Source of the DNA: Asticcacaulis tiandongensis
GTDB taxonomy: Bacteria; Pseudomonadota; Alphaproteobacteria; Caulobacterales; Caulobacteraceae
DNA length: 39,566 nt
Assembly: GCF_006475605.1 (NCBI RefSeq)
Contig: NZ_SSBC01000023.1
Coordinates: 1 to 39,566, forward strand
Reading direction: 5' to 3'
The notes beneath the pieces were generated by a model that worked only from the letters and a program-made list of their open reading frames with translations, did not search any database and was not told the DNA's origin. Positions within the stretch are counted from its first letter, which is position 1, and each line of letters opens with the position of its first letter. Positions 10,701-18,538 of this stretch are shown here, piece after piece. A program made the translations under genes and the position numbers.

Positions 10701-10961
10701 GCCATAGGCGGCGCGGTCGGTCGGATAGACCAGTATCGCGATTTCGTCCCTTAGCTCCAGACGGCAACCGACAATCAGCCTCACCCCCGTGGCCTTGGCT
10801 GCCACATGGGCCTGCACCATGCCCGCCAGACTGTTGCAATCGGTCAGGGCCAGCGCCTCTAGGCCGACCTCTTTAGCCTGAGTGAACAGCTCATCCGGTG
10901 AGCTGCAGGCCCTCAGGAAGGAGAAATAGGAGGCGCATTGCAGTTCGACATAGCCGGACAT
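7788..10961 (-). CDS. dnaE2: Error-prone DNA polymerase DnaE2 (ImuC)
   Basis: This 1057-residue C-family polymerase performs translesion synthesis with ImuA and ImuB after DNA damage. It opens with the PHP domain ([30 protein letters not shown]). The palm has the catalytic pair [10 protein letters not shown] near residue 375 and the third aspartate in [13 protein letters not shown] helix-hairpin-helix segment follows, then a C-terminal OB fold ([27 protein letters not shown]). Length is normal for DnaE2 (about 1050-1100) and shorter than replicative DnaE. Its ATG directly abuts the ImuB stop codon (TAG-ATG), so it is the third gene of one operon. Expression is expected to be SOS-controlled through the box upstream of imuA. 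No damage to the reading frame is seen. Confidence 0.95.
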   Translation of the reverse strand: MSGYVELQCASYFSFLRACSSPDELFTQAKEVGLEALALTDCNSLAGMVQAHVAAKATGVRLIVGCRLELRDEIAILVYPTDRAAYGRLCRLLTLGKARAGKGRCDLSWQDVEDFSEGLIGIFVPDDADALCAQRLRTFKAIFKDRAYMALSLRRRQGDHMRLHELSNLAAQCRVPTVVTNDVLYHVHDRDQLHDVVTCIRHRCTIDTMGDLRERYADRYLKSPEEMSRLFKGYPEALRRSQEIADRCRFSLDELRYQYPEETTASGKSAIETLKALSWEGAKRRYPEGVPQKVIDLLKHELALIDRLNYAPYFLTVNSIVSYARSKDILCQGRGSAANSCVCFVLGITSVDPDRNDLLFERFISEERGEPPDIDVDFEHQRREEVLQWIFETYGRQHAALTAVVTRFRTRGAIRAVLKVMGFPEDAIKLISRQLSHWHRSGMTLEEASELGLNLNDRRLRLAIDLHQQLLNVPSHLSQHPGGFVLTHDRLDELVPVEPAAMINRQVIEWDKDDIDALSFMKVDCLALGMMSCLKRGFDMLAETKGIRLDLASIPAEDPKTYAMIRRADTLGVFQIESRAQQAMLPRTKPRTFYDLVVQVAIVRPGPIQGGMVHPYLRRKEGTEQVTYPSKELETILSKTLGVPLFQEQAMKVVIVAAGFSAGRADMVRRAMATFKHTGGVSRFHDEIINGMVANGYSQDYAEQIFAQLEGFGSYGFPESHAYSFALLAYASSWMKCHHPDVFCASLLNSQPMGFYAPAQIVRDAIAHGVEVRPVCVNHSYWDCTLEAIPNSGRYAVRLGFRQVRGLRRDDVEALITNRTTPFKSLSDLWKRATTPSITLRKLAKADAFKPSLNLSRRDALFAIRSMSDEPLPLFDALDGEGDLFNEPEVTLKPMTEGAEVVEDYNHIGLTLGKHPVSFIRDDLTVRGITSCAEAKALPDGRSVSVAGMVLVRQKPGSANGVMFITLEDETSDCNVIVWEKVAQAHKSAIHGSTFIQVNGHIQKEGEVVHLIARSLYDLSPMLARVGQRDTPLHPPKQPGDEFYSGSAVLQKSRDFK

Positions 10962-12485
10962 CTAATCGAACTTCCCATGCAGATACCAGTTGAGCGAGCC
11001 TGTATCGCTGTTCACGCCATCGCCTGCGCGGAACACCCAGAACCGTTCGCCGCTTTCCGCCTCGAGGATATAGTAATCGCGAACCTTGCCCGCCTCCCCT
11101 TCGGTGCGCCACCATTCGCCCTTGATCCGTTCGGGACCATCAGCGCAGACCACGCTGTAGCGCTGCCCCCGCCAGTTAAAGGCGCGCGGCGGATGATCCG
11201 GTAAGGCGGCAAGGGTCTGCACGGGCTCTGGCGGCCTAAACAGGCGTGGCGGCCGCCGGTACTGTGATGACCGCAGCGAGCCCCTATCCTGTGAGGTAGG
11301 TGGCATGCGCTTAACCGCCCGCTCTGGGATATCCGAAGCCATAGGCACGGCACGATAAAGGCGCTCAGGCCCGTAGCGGTTAGACAGGGTATCCCATAGC
11401 TCCGCGACATCAGGCTTGGCTGGGGCTGAGAAGCTTGCGGTCACCTGATCAACAGACAAGGTCTCAACCAAAGGGGCAGATAACACCATCTTCTCGATAC
11501 CAAAGCCCGGTGCCACGGTATCGATCTTGTCGCACAGCAACCGCGACAGCCGTTTGACATCCCTCACCGGACGGGCCGTGGCGACGCTAATGGTCTCAAT
11601 CCGGTTGTCGACCCGCACATAGTGCATATCCAGACGCCGCGCCCCGAGGCCGCTGTTCTCAAGCTTCAGGCAAATCGCCTCGGTCAGGCGTCGGGTATAT
11701 TTTTCAATGGTCTCTGCCGCCCCTATGGGTTCGGCGAACAGACGACTGACGCTGATCAGCTCCGGGGCCTCAACGGGCTCAATCGGTTCAGGCGTTCGGC
11801 CAAAGGCCATATCGATCCGTCGCCAAAGTTCTGGGCCAAAGCGCAGGGTCAAGGGGGCACGTGGCTGGGCGGCGATTTCACCGATAGTATCAAAGCCCAT
11901 CAGCTTCAGCTCTTCGACCATATCCGGTGGCAGCCTTAAGGCCTCAGGGGGCAAGTCCTTTATATATGCCGCTGTCTTGCCCGTGGCGACAATGACCGAG
12001 GATTTGCCCCCGAAGCGTGCCAGGGCATGAGCCGCCCCCCAGCTGTCAGCCAGGGCGGCATAGGCGGTGATCTGCCTGTCCTCAAGCTGCGTCAGGACAT
12101 GGGTAACAAGCCCCGCCTCCCCGCCATACAGGTGCGCCGCCCCGGTGACATCGATCACCAGCCCGTCGAGACCATCAGGCGCGGCCAGTGGGGAATAATG
12201 ACGTAATGCCCACACCGACAGACGACCAAGGGCGGCGTCATCGGCCTTGGGGTCCGCCTCTCGCACCTCAAGGCCTTCGATCAGTATCTGCGCCTTGGCC
12301 ACGGGCATGCCAACGCGAATGCCTTTCTGCTGCGCCAGACCGTCAACTGCGGTGACAACGCGACGTCGCCCAACCATGCCCTGCATGACCAGAGGCTGAT
12401 CAGGAGGCGGCGCGGATGGACCGGCATCCCGTCTCAATCGATCTGTCGGCCAATGCGGCAGATAGACGGATAGCACCCTTCTCAT
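10962..12485 (-). CDS. imuB: ImuB, inactive Y-family polymerase homologue
   Basis: This 507-residue protein is related to DinB-type polymerases. It starts MRRVLSVYLPHWPTDRLRR, the usual ImuB opening, in which the first catalytic aspartates of Y-family polymerases are replaced. The second acidic motif is also degenerate (LVIDVTGAAHLYGGE). ImuB is a scaffold that binds the sliding clamp, ImuA and DnaE2. The C-terminus (ERFWVFRAGD, LNWYLHGKFD) is typical of the family. I chose the ATG at 12485, with GAGG about 8 bases upstream, over a GTG one codon earlier. The gene begins inside imuA, overlapping it by 86 bp in another frame, and its stop touches the dnaE2 ATG. Confidence 0.93.
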   Translation of the reverse strand: MRRVLSVYLPHWPTDRLRRDAGPSAPPPDQPLVMQGMVGRRRVVTAVDGLAQQKGIRVGMPVAKAQILIEGLEVREADPKADDAALGRLSVWALRHYSPLAAPDGLDGLVIDVTGAAHLYGGEAGLVTHVLTQLEDRQITAYAALADSWGAAHALARFGGKSSVIVATGKTAAYIKDLPPEALRLPPDMVEELKLMGFDTIGEIAAQPRAPLTLRFGPELWRRIDMAFGRTPEPIEPVEAPELISVSRLFAEPIGAAETIEKYTRRLTEAICLKLENSGLGARRLDMHYVRVDNRIETISVATARPVRDVKRLSRLLCDKIDTVAPGFGIEKMVLSAPLVETLSVDQVTASFSAPAKPDVAELWDTLSNRYGPERLYRAVPMASDIPERAVKRMPPTSQDRGSLRSSQYRRPPRLFRPPEPVQTLAALPDHPPRAFNWRGQRYSVVCADGPERIKGEWWRTEGEAGKVRDYYILEAESGERFWVFRAGDGVNSDTGSLNWYLHGKFD

Positions 12486-13155
12486 CACATGCCTCTACTT
12501 CAAAATCGCCACTGCCTCCCCCTCTGGTTCGCATGAGCTCAAGCTGCCAGCGGGATCGCCCTACGCCTCTGACCGGTAAGGGCTCGCTATTGAGGGCAGT
12601 GACCCGCCAGCGCGTAAAGGCGGCCGTCGGTGTGCCAAAGTCTCGCGCATCAACCTGTCTGCGCCAACGCCGCACGACTAAGGCTATGGTGCCCGTTGTT
12701 TCTGCGGCCATCTGCAAACGTTGTGAGGCCACACGCGTCAGGTTGGATAACTCCCCCACAACTGCCGTTAAGCCACCGTGGCGCAAGGCTTCCTCGCAGC
12801 ACCCAAGGACGGAAGCTTCATCACCGCCTTCAAAGAACACCACGCGATCATTAGCCAGACCCGAAAGCGCCAAGGCCGGTGCAAACAGGTCAGGCTGAAT
12901 ATAAGCCCACAACACCAGCCCACCGGTGCGTGCGGCGATACCCGCGGCAAAGGATATAGCTGCCGCCCCATCAATGGCCCCATGTGCCCCGCCCGCGATC
13001 TCATGAAGTGCGCCATAGGCTAAGCCGCCATTAGGCAACATGGTGTCAATGACAGGCACTTCAAATGGCAGCACAGAACGCGCAAGCCTGGCGTCCCCCG
13101 ATCTCTCGATCTGGGCTTTGAGCTCATGGAAACGGGCTGAAATCTCGGGCAGCAT
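12400..13155 (-). CDS. imuA: ImuA, RecA-like accessory protein of the mutasome
   Basis: This 251-residue protein of the ImuA/SulA-like RecA-fold family is the first gene of the imuA-imuB-dnaE2 operon. Recognisable parts are the N-terminal VLPFEVPVIDTMLPNGGLAYGALHEIAG, a core fold (GGLVLWAY, DRVVFFEGGDEASVLGCCEEALRHG) and the LVVRRWRRQ / TRWRV / RSRWQLELMRTRGG segment found in ImuA proteins of alphaproteobacteria. A canonical Walker A is not obvious. The extended C-terminus (about 29 residues) is what overlaps imuB. The start ATG at 13155 lies 33 bp from the LexA-like box. Confidence 0.9.
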   Translation of the reverse strand: MLPEISARFHELKAQIERSGDARLARSVLPFEVPVIDTMLPNGGLAYGALHEIAGGAHGAIDGAAAISFAAGIAARTGGLVLWAYIQPDLFAPALALSGLANDRVVFFEGGDEASVLGCCEEALRHGGLTAVVGELSNLTRVASQRLQMAAETTGTIALVVRRWRRQVDARDFGTPTAAFTRWRVTALNSEPLPVRGVGRSRWQLELMRTRGGGSGDFEVEACDEKGAIRLSAALADRSIETGCRSIRAAS

Positions 13156-13187
13156 GACACATTGGCTTCATTCTGAAACGGCACAAT

Positions 13188-13202
13188 GTTTACTGTTTGT
13201 TC
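13188..13202 (-). promoter_or_regulatory. Putative LexA (SOS) box of the imuA operon
   Basis: The plus strand reads GTTTACTGTTTGTTC, i.e. GAAC-N7-AAAC on the coding strand. The alphaproteobacterial LexA operator is GTTC-N7-GTTC, so one half-site is perfect and the other differs at one base. It sits 33 bp upstream of the imuA start, where an operator overlapping the promoter is expected. Confidence 0.6.
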
Positions 13203-13372
13203 TCATTTAAACCGAGAGTCAATACACCGATAATGGTACTGGATCATCGGTATGGACATGAAGAACAAATTTACGTTTGATGTTCGTAGCTTAAAGAAAC
13301 TTTGGTAGCAATTATTTTTGATTAGTCTGTGATACGTCGGCGTTTTGAACAGACGAATAACTGAATGGAAGA

Positions 13373-13525
13373 TCATCGCGCGTTTGTTGCTAAACAAGCC
13401 TGATCGAGCTCGTCAATTAGCGTCCGAGGCTCATCTACGTCGCTGGGGCTGAGGACAGGCAATATTTCCACGTTAAGGCATGGGTACCGCAGCAAGGCCT
13501 CATTAGTATCCAGTTGTGACATCAT
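13373..13525 (-). CDS. Small hypothetical protein (50 aa)
   Basis: A 50-codon frame running from two tandem ATG codons (MMSQLDTNEALLRYP) to a TGA at 13373-13375. The product is acidic (segment PSDVDEPRTLIDELDQ) with no membrane segment and no family I recognise. AAGGAAGG lies about 12-15 bases before the first ATG. It follows two other small minus-strand genes and could be the last gene of their unit. Coding status is uncertain because of its length. Confidence 0.35.
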   Translation of the reverse strand: MMSQLDTNEALLRYPCLNVEILPVLSPSDVDEPRTLIDELDQACLATNAR

Positions 13526-13583
13526 CTATACGCACCCGCCTTCCTTTACAGCAATCATACGGTTTCTCACCTGTATCACGCCT

Positions 13584-13811
13584 TTAGGGGATCGAGACCA
13601 TAAGTACATCCAGTTGGGGGCGTCCCTTGTCCATCCACGGGTGGCTGCGCACCTGAAAGCCTTTTTCATTGGCAAAGGCCTCCAGTTCCAGTGCTGACCG
13701 TGTCCAGACATCCGGATCGACATCGGTACTGTAGCGGGCACAATAATCCCCCGTCACCGACTGCCCGATGGCAGAGCGTAACGCCTGCAATGTAACCTCT
13801 TTGATCTGCAT
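13584..13811 (-). CDS. Small hypothetical protein (75 aa)
   Basis: Read from ATG 13811 with GGGAAAG about 9 bases upstream; an in-frame GTG at 13823 would add four residues. The product (MQIKEVTLQALRSAIGQ to DVLMVSIP) has an amphipathic helix-strand pattern typical of a folded cytosolic protein. I do not recognise the family. It begins 22 bp after the stop of the 74-aa gene upstream on the same strand, suggesting co-transcription. An overlapping frame at 13526-13741 is richer in Arg/Trp/Met and looks like a shadow. Confidence 0.5.
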   Translation of the reverse strand: MQIKEVTLQALRSAIGQSVTGDYCARYSTDVDPDVWTRSALELEAFANEKGFQVRSHPWMDKGRPQLDVLMVSIP

Positions 13812-13833
13812 GAGTGCAACCACTTTCCCGGTG

Positions 13834-14058
13834 CTAATATTCCGTATGCTTACCCAGAGACCGCCAACAGCTCAGCAGATCATCCCGATCCTGCTCAATA
13901 GACTCCAGAGGACCTGTTCCGGATCTGAATATATTATTGTAAGTCGTTTGGATCTCGAAATAGACCTCTGAATTATCCCCGCGTCTCACTCTGGTCAGCG
14001 GGTGGACAATCGTGAGCTTATCGAGATCAATGTGATAACCGTAGAAATTATAAATCAT
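13834..14058 (-). CDS. Small hypothetical protein (74 aa)
   Basis: The 74-residue product (MIYNFYGYHIDLDKL to SLGKHTEY) looks like a small alpha/beta protein (HIDLDKLTIVHPLTRVRRGDN, VYFEIQTTYNN). GG-rich bases (GGTCGGG) precede the ATG by about 3-9 bases. It lies between the ParE-like toxin gene (stop at 14161) and the 75-aa gene, all on the minus strand. The family is not recognised. The whole 13.4-14.1 kb stretch is more AT-rich than the imu operon. Confidence 0.5.
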   Translation of the reverse strand: MIYNFYGYHIDLDKLTIVHPLTRVRRGDNSEVYFEIQTTYNNIFRSGTGPLESIEQDRDDLLSCWRSLGKHTEY

Positions 14059-14160
14059 TTCCCGACCTTTGTTTCCTGATCATCCGAACAGGGCCTGCCC
14101 CTTTGAATAACAATGTTTGGGCCAAATAAGTATGTAAAGACTCTGCCGTACCGGGGGCAA

Positions 14161-14454
14161 CTATGCCAGATGACGGACGGCATCCATACGGTCATGAAGG
14201 ACGCGAATAATGTAAATCGTTTCCGCCTCGATCCGGTAATAGATGTAGTGACGCCCAACAGTTATCCGAAGAAGGCCAAGGCGAGGCCGCCCGATTTGAG
14301 GATTAGCCGTTATTTCTGCGATCGTCTGATCTATCTTTTCGGCGTAGGTGTTGAGTTGGTCGCGACCCCAGCGTCTGAGCGTAAAACTGAAGATGTCCCG
14401 AAGATCCTGTTCCGCCGGGTCAGTGTAAACTATGCGGTATTCAGGAGCGCCCAT
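14161..14454 (-). CDS. ParE/RelE-family toxin
   Basis: This 97-residue protein has the ParE pattern: an opening strand YRIVYTDPAEQDLRDIFSFT, a helix with WGRDQLNTYAEKI, the conserved NPQIGRPR loop, then VGRHYIYYRIEAETIYIIRVLHDRMD at the C-terminus. ParE toxins poison DNA gyrase; RelE relatives cleave mRNA. The HDRMD ending and GRHYIYYR strand favour ParE. It overlaps the antitoxin gene upstream by 14 nt, so the pair is co-translated. On a plasmid this works as a post-segregational stability module. Confidence 0.9.
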   Translation of the reverse strand: MGAPEYRIVYTDPAEQDLRDIFSFTLRRWGRDQLNTYAEKIDQTIAEITANPQIGRPRLGLLRITVGRHYIYYRIEAETIYIIRVLHDRMDAVRHLA

Positions 14455-14725
14455 CCGCAGAAAGGCCCCCTTCCCTCTCCGCCTGATCGATGATCTCGCG
14501 CGCTATTTCCTGCGCGCGCCCTGATGTATAGACTTTAGTACGGCCTTCACGAACCGCCTGCTCACCCACCTCCAGAGCGGCGACGAGGTTTGCATATTCG
14601 CGGTCATCCTGTTCGCGCAGGCGCCGTACCGCATCGCGCACGAGTTCGGTGGCGTTACTGTAAAAACCATCCGCGACCTTCGCTTTGATATAGCCTTCAT
14701 CAACCGGCGGAAAATTTATATTCAT
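14441..14725 (-). CDS. ParD-type ribbon-helix-helix antitoxin
   Basis: A 94-residue protein read from the ATG at 14725 (MNINFPP), with AGG about 10 bases upstream; an alternative start lies five codons earlier. The first 45 residues form a ribbon-helix-helix DNA-binding domain (INFPPVDEGYIKAKV, SNATELVRDAVRRLREQD), like ParD/CC2985-type antitoxins. The C-terminal arm, which would wrap the toxin, contains EGRTKVYTSGRAQEIAREI. It is upstream of and overlaps the toxin gene, the standard order. It should repress its own promoter. Confidence 0.9.
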   Translation of the reverse strand: MNINFPPVDEGYIKAKVADGFYSNATELVRDAVRRLREQDDREYANLVAALEVGEQAVREGRTKVYTSGRAQEIAREIIDQAEREGGLSADGRS

Positions 14726-14838
14726 AACGATTTGCCTCATTCATGTGCAAAATAAGCGCATAATATGTACATGAAAATGTGTCTTTGAGCAAGAAATTTG
14801 GCCGCGCCTGCTTCGCCTGGCTGCAACCCAAAATCTCC

Positions 14839-15885
14839 TCAACGTTCGGGCTCAGACCTGTTGCGTGTCGGCGCAGACACTGGTTTCACCCTGTCAGGCG
14901 AAGCCAGCGTCTGAATATGCTTCGCCAGCCGCACGGCAAGGTGCCTGTCTGCCGGATCTTCCGACTCTGCCAGAATACGGCTGGCGGCATAATAATATTC
15001 CAGACGCCTCTGTTCCAAACGCTGGGCCTTCTCCACCCGTGGGGAAGACGGTTCCGGTGGCCGGATATCCGGCTGCCCCCTGCCCTTGGCCTCCATGGCC
15101 TTAATAGCCCTTGCAGAGCCCCGGGTGCGCTTCAGACGCGCCAGACGGGTTGTGGCATTGGCTTCTACGCCATGAGACCGTAATTCAGCCGCAAAGCCCT
15201 CACGCCAGCGCTGCAGATCTGCCTTGCGCGGGTTCAGGCGCTTGCCGTCAGGGCCCTCCATACGCAGACAGAGATGGATATGCGCATGATCAGGGGGATC
15301 AGGGTCAGGATCCGTGGATGGGGTATGATAGGCAAAGACATACTGATGACCGTCAAACTCTGACTGTGCAAACGCCCGCACCGCCCGCTTGAGACCGGCT
15401 TCATCGGTCATGGCTGGCATGGAAAAGACCAGATTGAGTGTATCGCGCCGGTCACTCACCTCCCCCAGAGGACGCACGCCCCCGTAACGCCACTCTTCCC
15501 TCAGATCAGCAAGCTGATCCTTTCCTGACAGAATGCATCCGTCCTGATCCTCAAGCGCGATCTGGCCCTTGCGGCTGATATAGCTGATATGCCGCCCGAT
15601 CTCGGTCAGCCCGTTGCAGGAGGAGGTGATCTTGACCATGACCTCGGGTACCTTGCGTATGGTGCGATCCAGACGCTCCCTTATGGCCTGCGCCCGACGG
15701 GCCGGGTCACCCCCGCCCCTGCCTTTTCCACCGGCATTACCAACCGACACACTCCGGCGGCCCACTACTGTCATAGCGGATTTGGAACGGGCCCTGAGCA
15801 TCTGTACCTGAGCCTCATACTCCCCGTCTTCCCAATCAATCAGAAAACCGTCGACATAGGCTTTGGGCAGGCTCACGGACGCCAC
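14839..15885 (-). CDS. MOBP-type (VirD2-like) mobilization relaxase
   Basis: This 348-residue relaxase (PF03432-like) should nick oriT and stay attached to the 5' end during conjugal transfer. The metal-binding histidine motif is clear (DHAHIHLCLR, H200, H202, H204), preceded by YVFAYHTPSTDPDPDPPD. A likely catalytic tyrosine is in GRHISYISRKG (Y102). The C-terminal third is basic and helical, with no primase or helicase domain, so this is a mobilization protein that depends on a helper transfer system. The start is GTG 15885, overlapping the end of mobC by 13 nt. No coupling protein or type IV secretion gene is seen in the window, so the element looks mobilizable rather than self-transmissible. 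Confidence 0.88.
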   Translation of the reverse strand: MASVSLPKAYVDGFLIDWEDGEYEAQVQMLRARSKSAMTVVGRRSVSVGNAGGKGRGGGDPARRAQAIRERLDRTIRKVPEVMVKITSSCNGLTEIGRHISYISRKGQIALEDQDGCILSGKDQLADLREEWRYGGVRPLGEVSDRRDTLNLVFSMPAMTDEAGLKRAVRAFAQSEFDGHQYVFAYHTPSTDPDPDPPDHAHIHLCLRMEGPDGKRLNPRKADLQRWREGFAAELRSHGVEANATTRLARLKRTRGSARAIKAMEAKGRGQPDIRPPEPSSPRVEKAQRLEQRRLEYYYAASRILAESEDPADRHLAVRLAKHIQTLASPDRVKPVSAPTRNRSEPER

Positions 15886-16424
15886 CGTTGCGCATTACCA
15901 TCCAGCAGGTCACGCAGGTGCGTCTTATGCGCCTGTATCTCTTTCAGGATGTAATCAATCTGTGCCGATGTCAGGTCGTCACTGAACTCACGACTATTCA
16001 GATGGCGGGCGATCTGGTTGATGTTGCGCCCCAGAGCCAGCATGTTGCGGTTTGACTGCACCAGCGCTTCCAGTTCGGCTGAATTAAACTGCGGCTTGCC
16101 CAACTGCACGCGCAAGAGTGACTGAAGCCAGCGGGACAGACTCATACCCTCCCTGCCGGCCATCTCGCCCAGCACCGCATACTCGTCCTCTGACAGGGTG
16201 ATCTCGATCCGCTTCTGCCCCCCGCGCCGAGCAGACCTGGCTTCTTTCAGGCGAGGTGTAATTACCCCCCTGCCCTGCCCCTTCATCACGGCAGTCAGAA
16301 CCTGACGCACCGCTTCGGAAGGCGTCAGCCCATGCGACGCGCACCAGTCCTTCCAGGGTGCTTTCAGGTCCTTCAGATCTACCGCAAGGATTGATCGACC
16401 CTGATTTATCTTTGTTTCGTTCAT
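15873..16424 (-). CDS. mobC: MobC-like relaxosome accessory protein
   Basis: This 183-residue protein is read from ATG 16424 (MNETKINQ). The open frame extends to 16490, but that would cover the nic site, so the downstream ATG is preferred. The N-terminal part has CASHGLTPSEAVRQVLTAVM. The central part (KRIEITLSEDEYAVLGEMAGREGMSLSRWLQSLLR) is a ribbon-helix-helix region. The C-terminal LGRNINQIARHLNS motif is the hallmark of MobC (PF05713). MobC opens the DNA around nic and helps the relaxase. It is upstream of and overlaps the relaxase gene, as in many mobilizable plasmids. Confidence 0.86.
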   Translation of the reverse strand: MNETKINQGRSILAVDLKDLKAPWKDWCASHGLTPSEAVRQVLTAVMKGQGRGVITPRLKEARSARRGGQKRIEITLSEDEYAVLGEMAGREGMSLSRWLQSLLRVQLGKPQFNSAELEALVQSNRNMLALGRNINQIARHLNSREFSDDLTSAQIDYILKEIQAHKTHLRDLLDGNAQRWRP

Positions 16425-16763
16425 CTCAATTTCGGTAAATATCGGTGCGTGTATGACAAATCCGGCCAAAGGCCTATCCTGCCTATACACTTTTGAGCCT
16501 CAGAACTTTCTCATGAGAAAGTTTTTTCACCCACTGCTCCGGCTGGCAAATGTGGTGCTAGACCATATGGAAATGCTGGACACCGCTGCCAGTGCATAGA
16601 GGGGGCTTTGCCGCCCCCTCTTCCCGCTCCGCGCAAATTCACCCTTGCAAGGATAAGATCGGGCGCGGCTCACGCCGCCGCGCACATCATATGAACGGTT
16701 TGGCTCGGCGAGGGAAAAACACAGTGTAGGAGCGCGCATACTATCTAGCCGCCTGAGTGAGAA
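16425..16763. other. Intergenic region between mobC and parB, with two hairpins
   Basis: Besides the nic region this gap has a perfect 20-bp palindrome (AACTTTCTCATGAGAAAGTT, 16504-16523) followed by a T-run on the plus strand. It also has a GC-rich hairpin, AGAGGGGGC-tttgcc-GCCCCCTCT (16598-16621), without a T-run. The first could be an operator for mob autoregulation or a weak terminator; the second may stop parB transcripts before they reach the mob genes. Confidence 0.6.
16464..16483 (+). other. Origin of transfer (oriT): nic region
   Basis: A short hairpin GGCC-AAA-GGCC (16464-16474) is followed immediately by TATCCTGCC. The core CCTATCCTGCC (16473-16483) is identical to the RP4 (IncP) nic region and fits the MOBP consensus YATCCTG^Y, placing the nick between 16481 and 16482. 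It lies 50-60 bp upstream of mobC, the usual place. The match is from recalled RP4 sequence. Confidence 0.75.
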
Positions 16764-17720
16764 TTAAACATGGCTGTCTGTCAGCCGTTCTATCCTGACA
16801 GCATTGGCAGGCACTTCCGTGCGTTCCCCGGTATCCATCCATTGAAGTACCAGATGGCTTTCGGATGAACCACGTTCGGTCAGGAGAAGTGTTGCATGAC
16901 GACCGTTGAGCGAGACATGCAGGACAGGCAGCTTGGCTTTAGATACTCGGTCTTTAATTGAAGTCTTTATGACAGCAGCCTCCAACTCCGCTGTTTCGGA
17001 CATAGTCTGTGCCTCTGGCTGGAGCATAGCTTTCGGAGTAGCCGAATCTTCGACTATTGGCCCTTTCAGACTCTTTCTGAAAGTATCGACAGAGGCACGG
17101 GTGATATCCGCGACATTTGCCAGCCAGCACGCCGTTTCTTCAGGCCATTGCGTGTACAGATTACGCAGATCATAGAGCGTTTCAGGTGACTGGCATCGTC
17201 CGGAATTATAAATGTCCGTGATGTCCCGAGGCGCATCGATCAATGCCAGATACTTACTGACTGCGGTGGCAGAAATCCCTAACTTCTGGGCGATGATGTT
17301 CTTTTTGAAGCCGTTTTGAATTTTGGCGTGAATAAACTGTGCCATCTCCATCGGTGTCAGATCATCCCGTTGCAAGTTCTCGATAACTTGTTCGAAATCT
17401 GTGTGAGCTTCGTCCACGAAAGCGGGAATAGTCGCTAACCCAGCAGCCTTTGAAGCACGGAGTCGACGCGCCCCAAAATTAAGGATGTAGTTATTGGGTA
17501 ATGTCGAATGGGGGCGAACTGAAACAGGGGATTTAACGCCCGATTCCCGAATGCTATCCGTCAGTTCAGCAAGTGCTGTTGTGTCAAATGATTTGCGCGG
17601 TTGGTCAGGGTCTTCATGGACCTGGTTTATGTCCAGTTGAAGTGGCCGCCCACCCTCCCCTGCGCTGTCGAGATTGTCAAAAGCATCCAAGGCGTCAAGA
17701 TTTAAGGTTGGTAGGGTCAT
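16764..17720 (-). CDS. parB: ParB-family partition protein
   Basis: This 318-residue protein has the ParB/Spo0J N-terminal domain: QVHEDPDQPRKSFD at about 34-47, then ELTDSIRESGVKSPVSVRP, then FGARRLRASKAAGL (the GxRRxRA box that binds CTP). A helix-turn-helix follows (FKKNIIAQKLGISATAVSKYLALI). The C-terminal 100 residues are variable and end ERTEVPANAVRIERL. It is the second gene of a parAB operon; its ATG overlaps the parA stop by 4 nt (ATGA). ParB binds a centromere and stimulates ParA to segregate plasmid copies. Confidence 0.93.
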   Translation of the reverse strand: MTLPTLNLDALDAFDNLDSAGEGGRPLQLDINQVHEDPDQPRKSFDTTALAELTDSIRESGVKSPVSVRPHSTLPNNYILNFGARRLRASKAAGLATIPAFVDEAHTDFEQVIENLQRDDLTPMEMAQFIHAKIQNGFKKNIIAQKLGISATAVSKYLALIDAPRDITDIYNSGRCQSPETLYDLRNLYTQWPEETACWLANVADITRASVDTFRKSLKGPIVEDSATPKAMLQPEAQTMSETAELEAAVIKTSIKDRVSKAKLPVLHVSLNGRHATLLLTERGSSESHLVLQWMDTGERTEVPANAVRIERLTDSHV

Positions 17721-18538
17721 TGATTGGCCTCTTCGTGAAGGTGTAAGCCCATGCGATACAAAATTGTATCTAAAACAGGGCGTAACTCGTTGCAGGCGTC
17801 GCGGGCAGATGTCTTCTTCAGTTCCGGCAGAAACATTCCTGCCGCCTGAGCTTCAGCTATGGCTGAACGTTTTGGAACGAAAGCATATTTGGGTGATCCG
17901 GCCCGATCATCCGAAAGCAGGCGATTGCCAAACTTTTCGGTGAGCAATGTCATGTTCCGACGTTGGAATGGTGTGGGTTCAACCATATTCGGGAGAATAC
18001 CGAGGAAATGTAGCTTTGGATTCAGTGCGGCTTTGATTTTTGATAGACCATATCGCGGATGGGCTAATAAGCCTGCGATGCCCTCAATCGCTTCCTGATT
18101 TAGCTGTACAGGCGCCAGAGCGTAATCTGCACTGATCAAGGCGGATGCGTAACGGATGTCCGGATTAGGATTGGTGTCTATTACACACAGATCGAAGTTG
18201 CCCGCCCTGCTGGACAGGAACGTGCGTAAATTGGTAGCGAAACGATTATGGTTGTCTGCCTGTTTTTCTAGTCCGGTGAGTCTGTCATCTCCGGCTACAA
18301 GAACGAAACGGTGCTCTTGGCCCTGAGCTATAGCGTTCCCGTTTAACAAGTCCGCACTGCTGAAAGATGTGGTTGTGACTGTTGAATGGCTTGTTAGTGG
18401 GCGGCTTGTGTTGCGCTGATGGTCAAGATCTATCACCAGTACGCGTAAGCCTATTGAATGTGCGTAATGCGCCAACTGCGTAGCCAGGGCGCTTTTGCCT
18501 ACTCCGCCTTTTTGGTTGGCTAAAACTATAGATTTCAA
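17717..18538 (-). CDS. parA: ParA-family partition ATPase
   Basis: This 273-residue ATPase has the deviant Walker A NQKGGVGKSALATQLAHYA at residues 8-26, Walker A' LRVLVIDLDHQRN and Walker B NFDLCVIDTNPN. There is no N-terminal helix-turn-helix extension, so it is of the short or chromosome-like kind. I chose TTG 18538 as the start, with AAGGA about 8 bases upstream; no ATG is suitably placed. It faces away from the second parA at 18930, and the two share one 391-bp intergenic region. Confidence 0.92.
   Translation of the reverse strand: MKSIVLANQKGGVGKSALATQLAHYAHSIGLRVLVIDLDHQRNTSRPLTSHSTVTTTSFSSADLLNGNAIAQGQEHRFVLVAGDDRLTGLEKQADNHNRFATNLRTFLSSRAGNFDLCVIDTNPNPDIRYASALISADYALAPVQLNQEAIEGIAGLLAHPRYGLSKIKAALNPKLHFLGILPNMVEPTPFQRRNMTLLTEKFGNRLLSDDRAGSPKYAFVPKRSAIAEAQAAGMFLPELKKTSARDACNELRPVLDTILYRMGLHLHEEANQ

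Noticed and set aside
13203-13397. 64-codon minus-strand frame before imuA
   Set aside because: Low-complexity AT-rich sequence, overlaps the 50-aa frame and starts in poor context.
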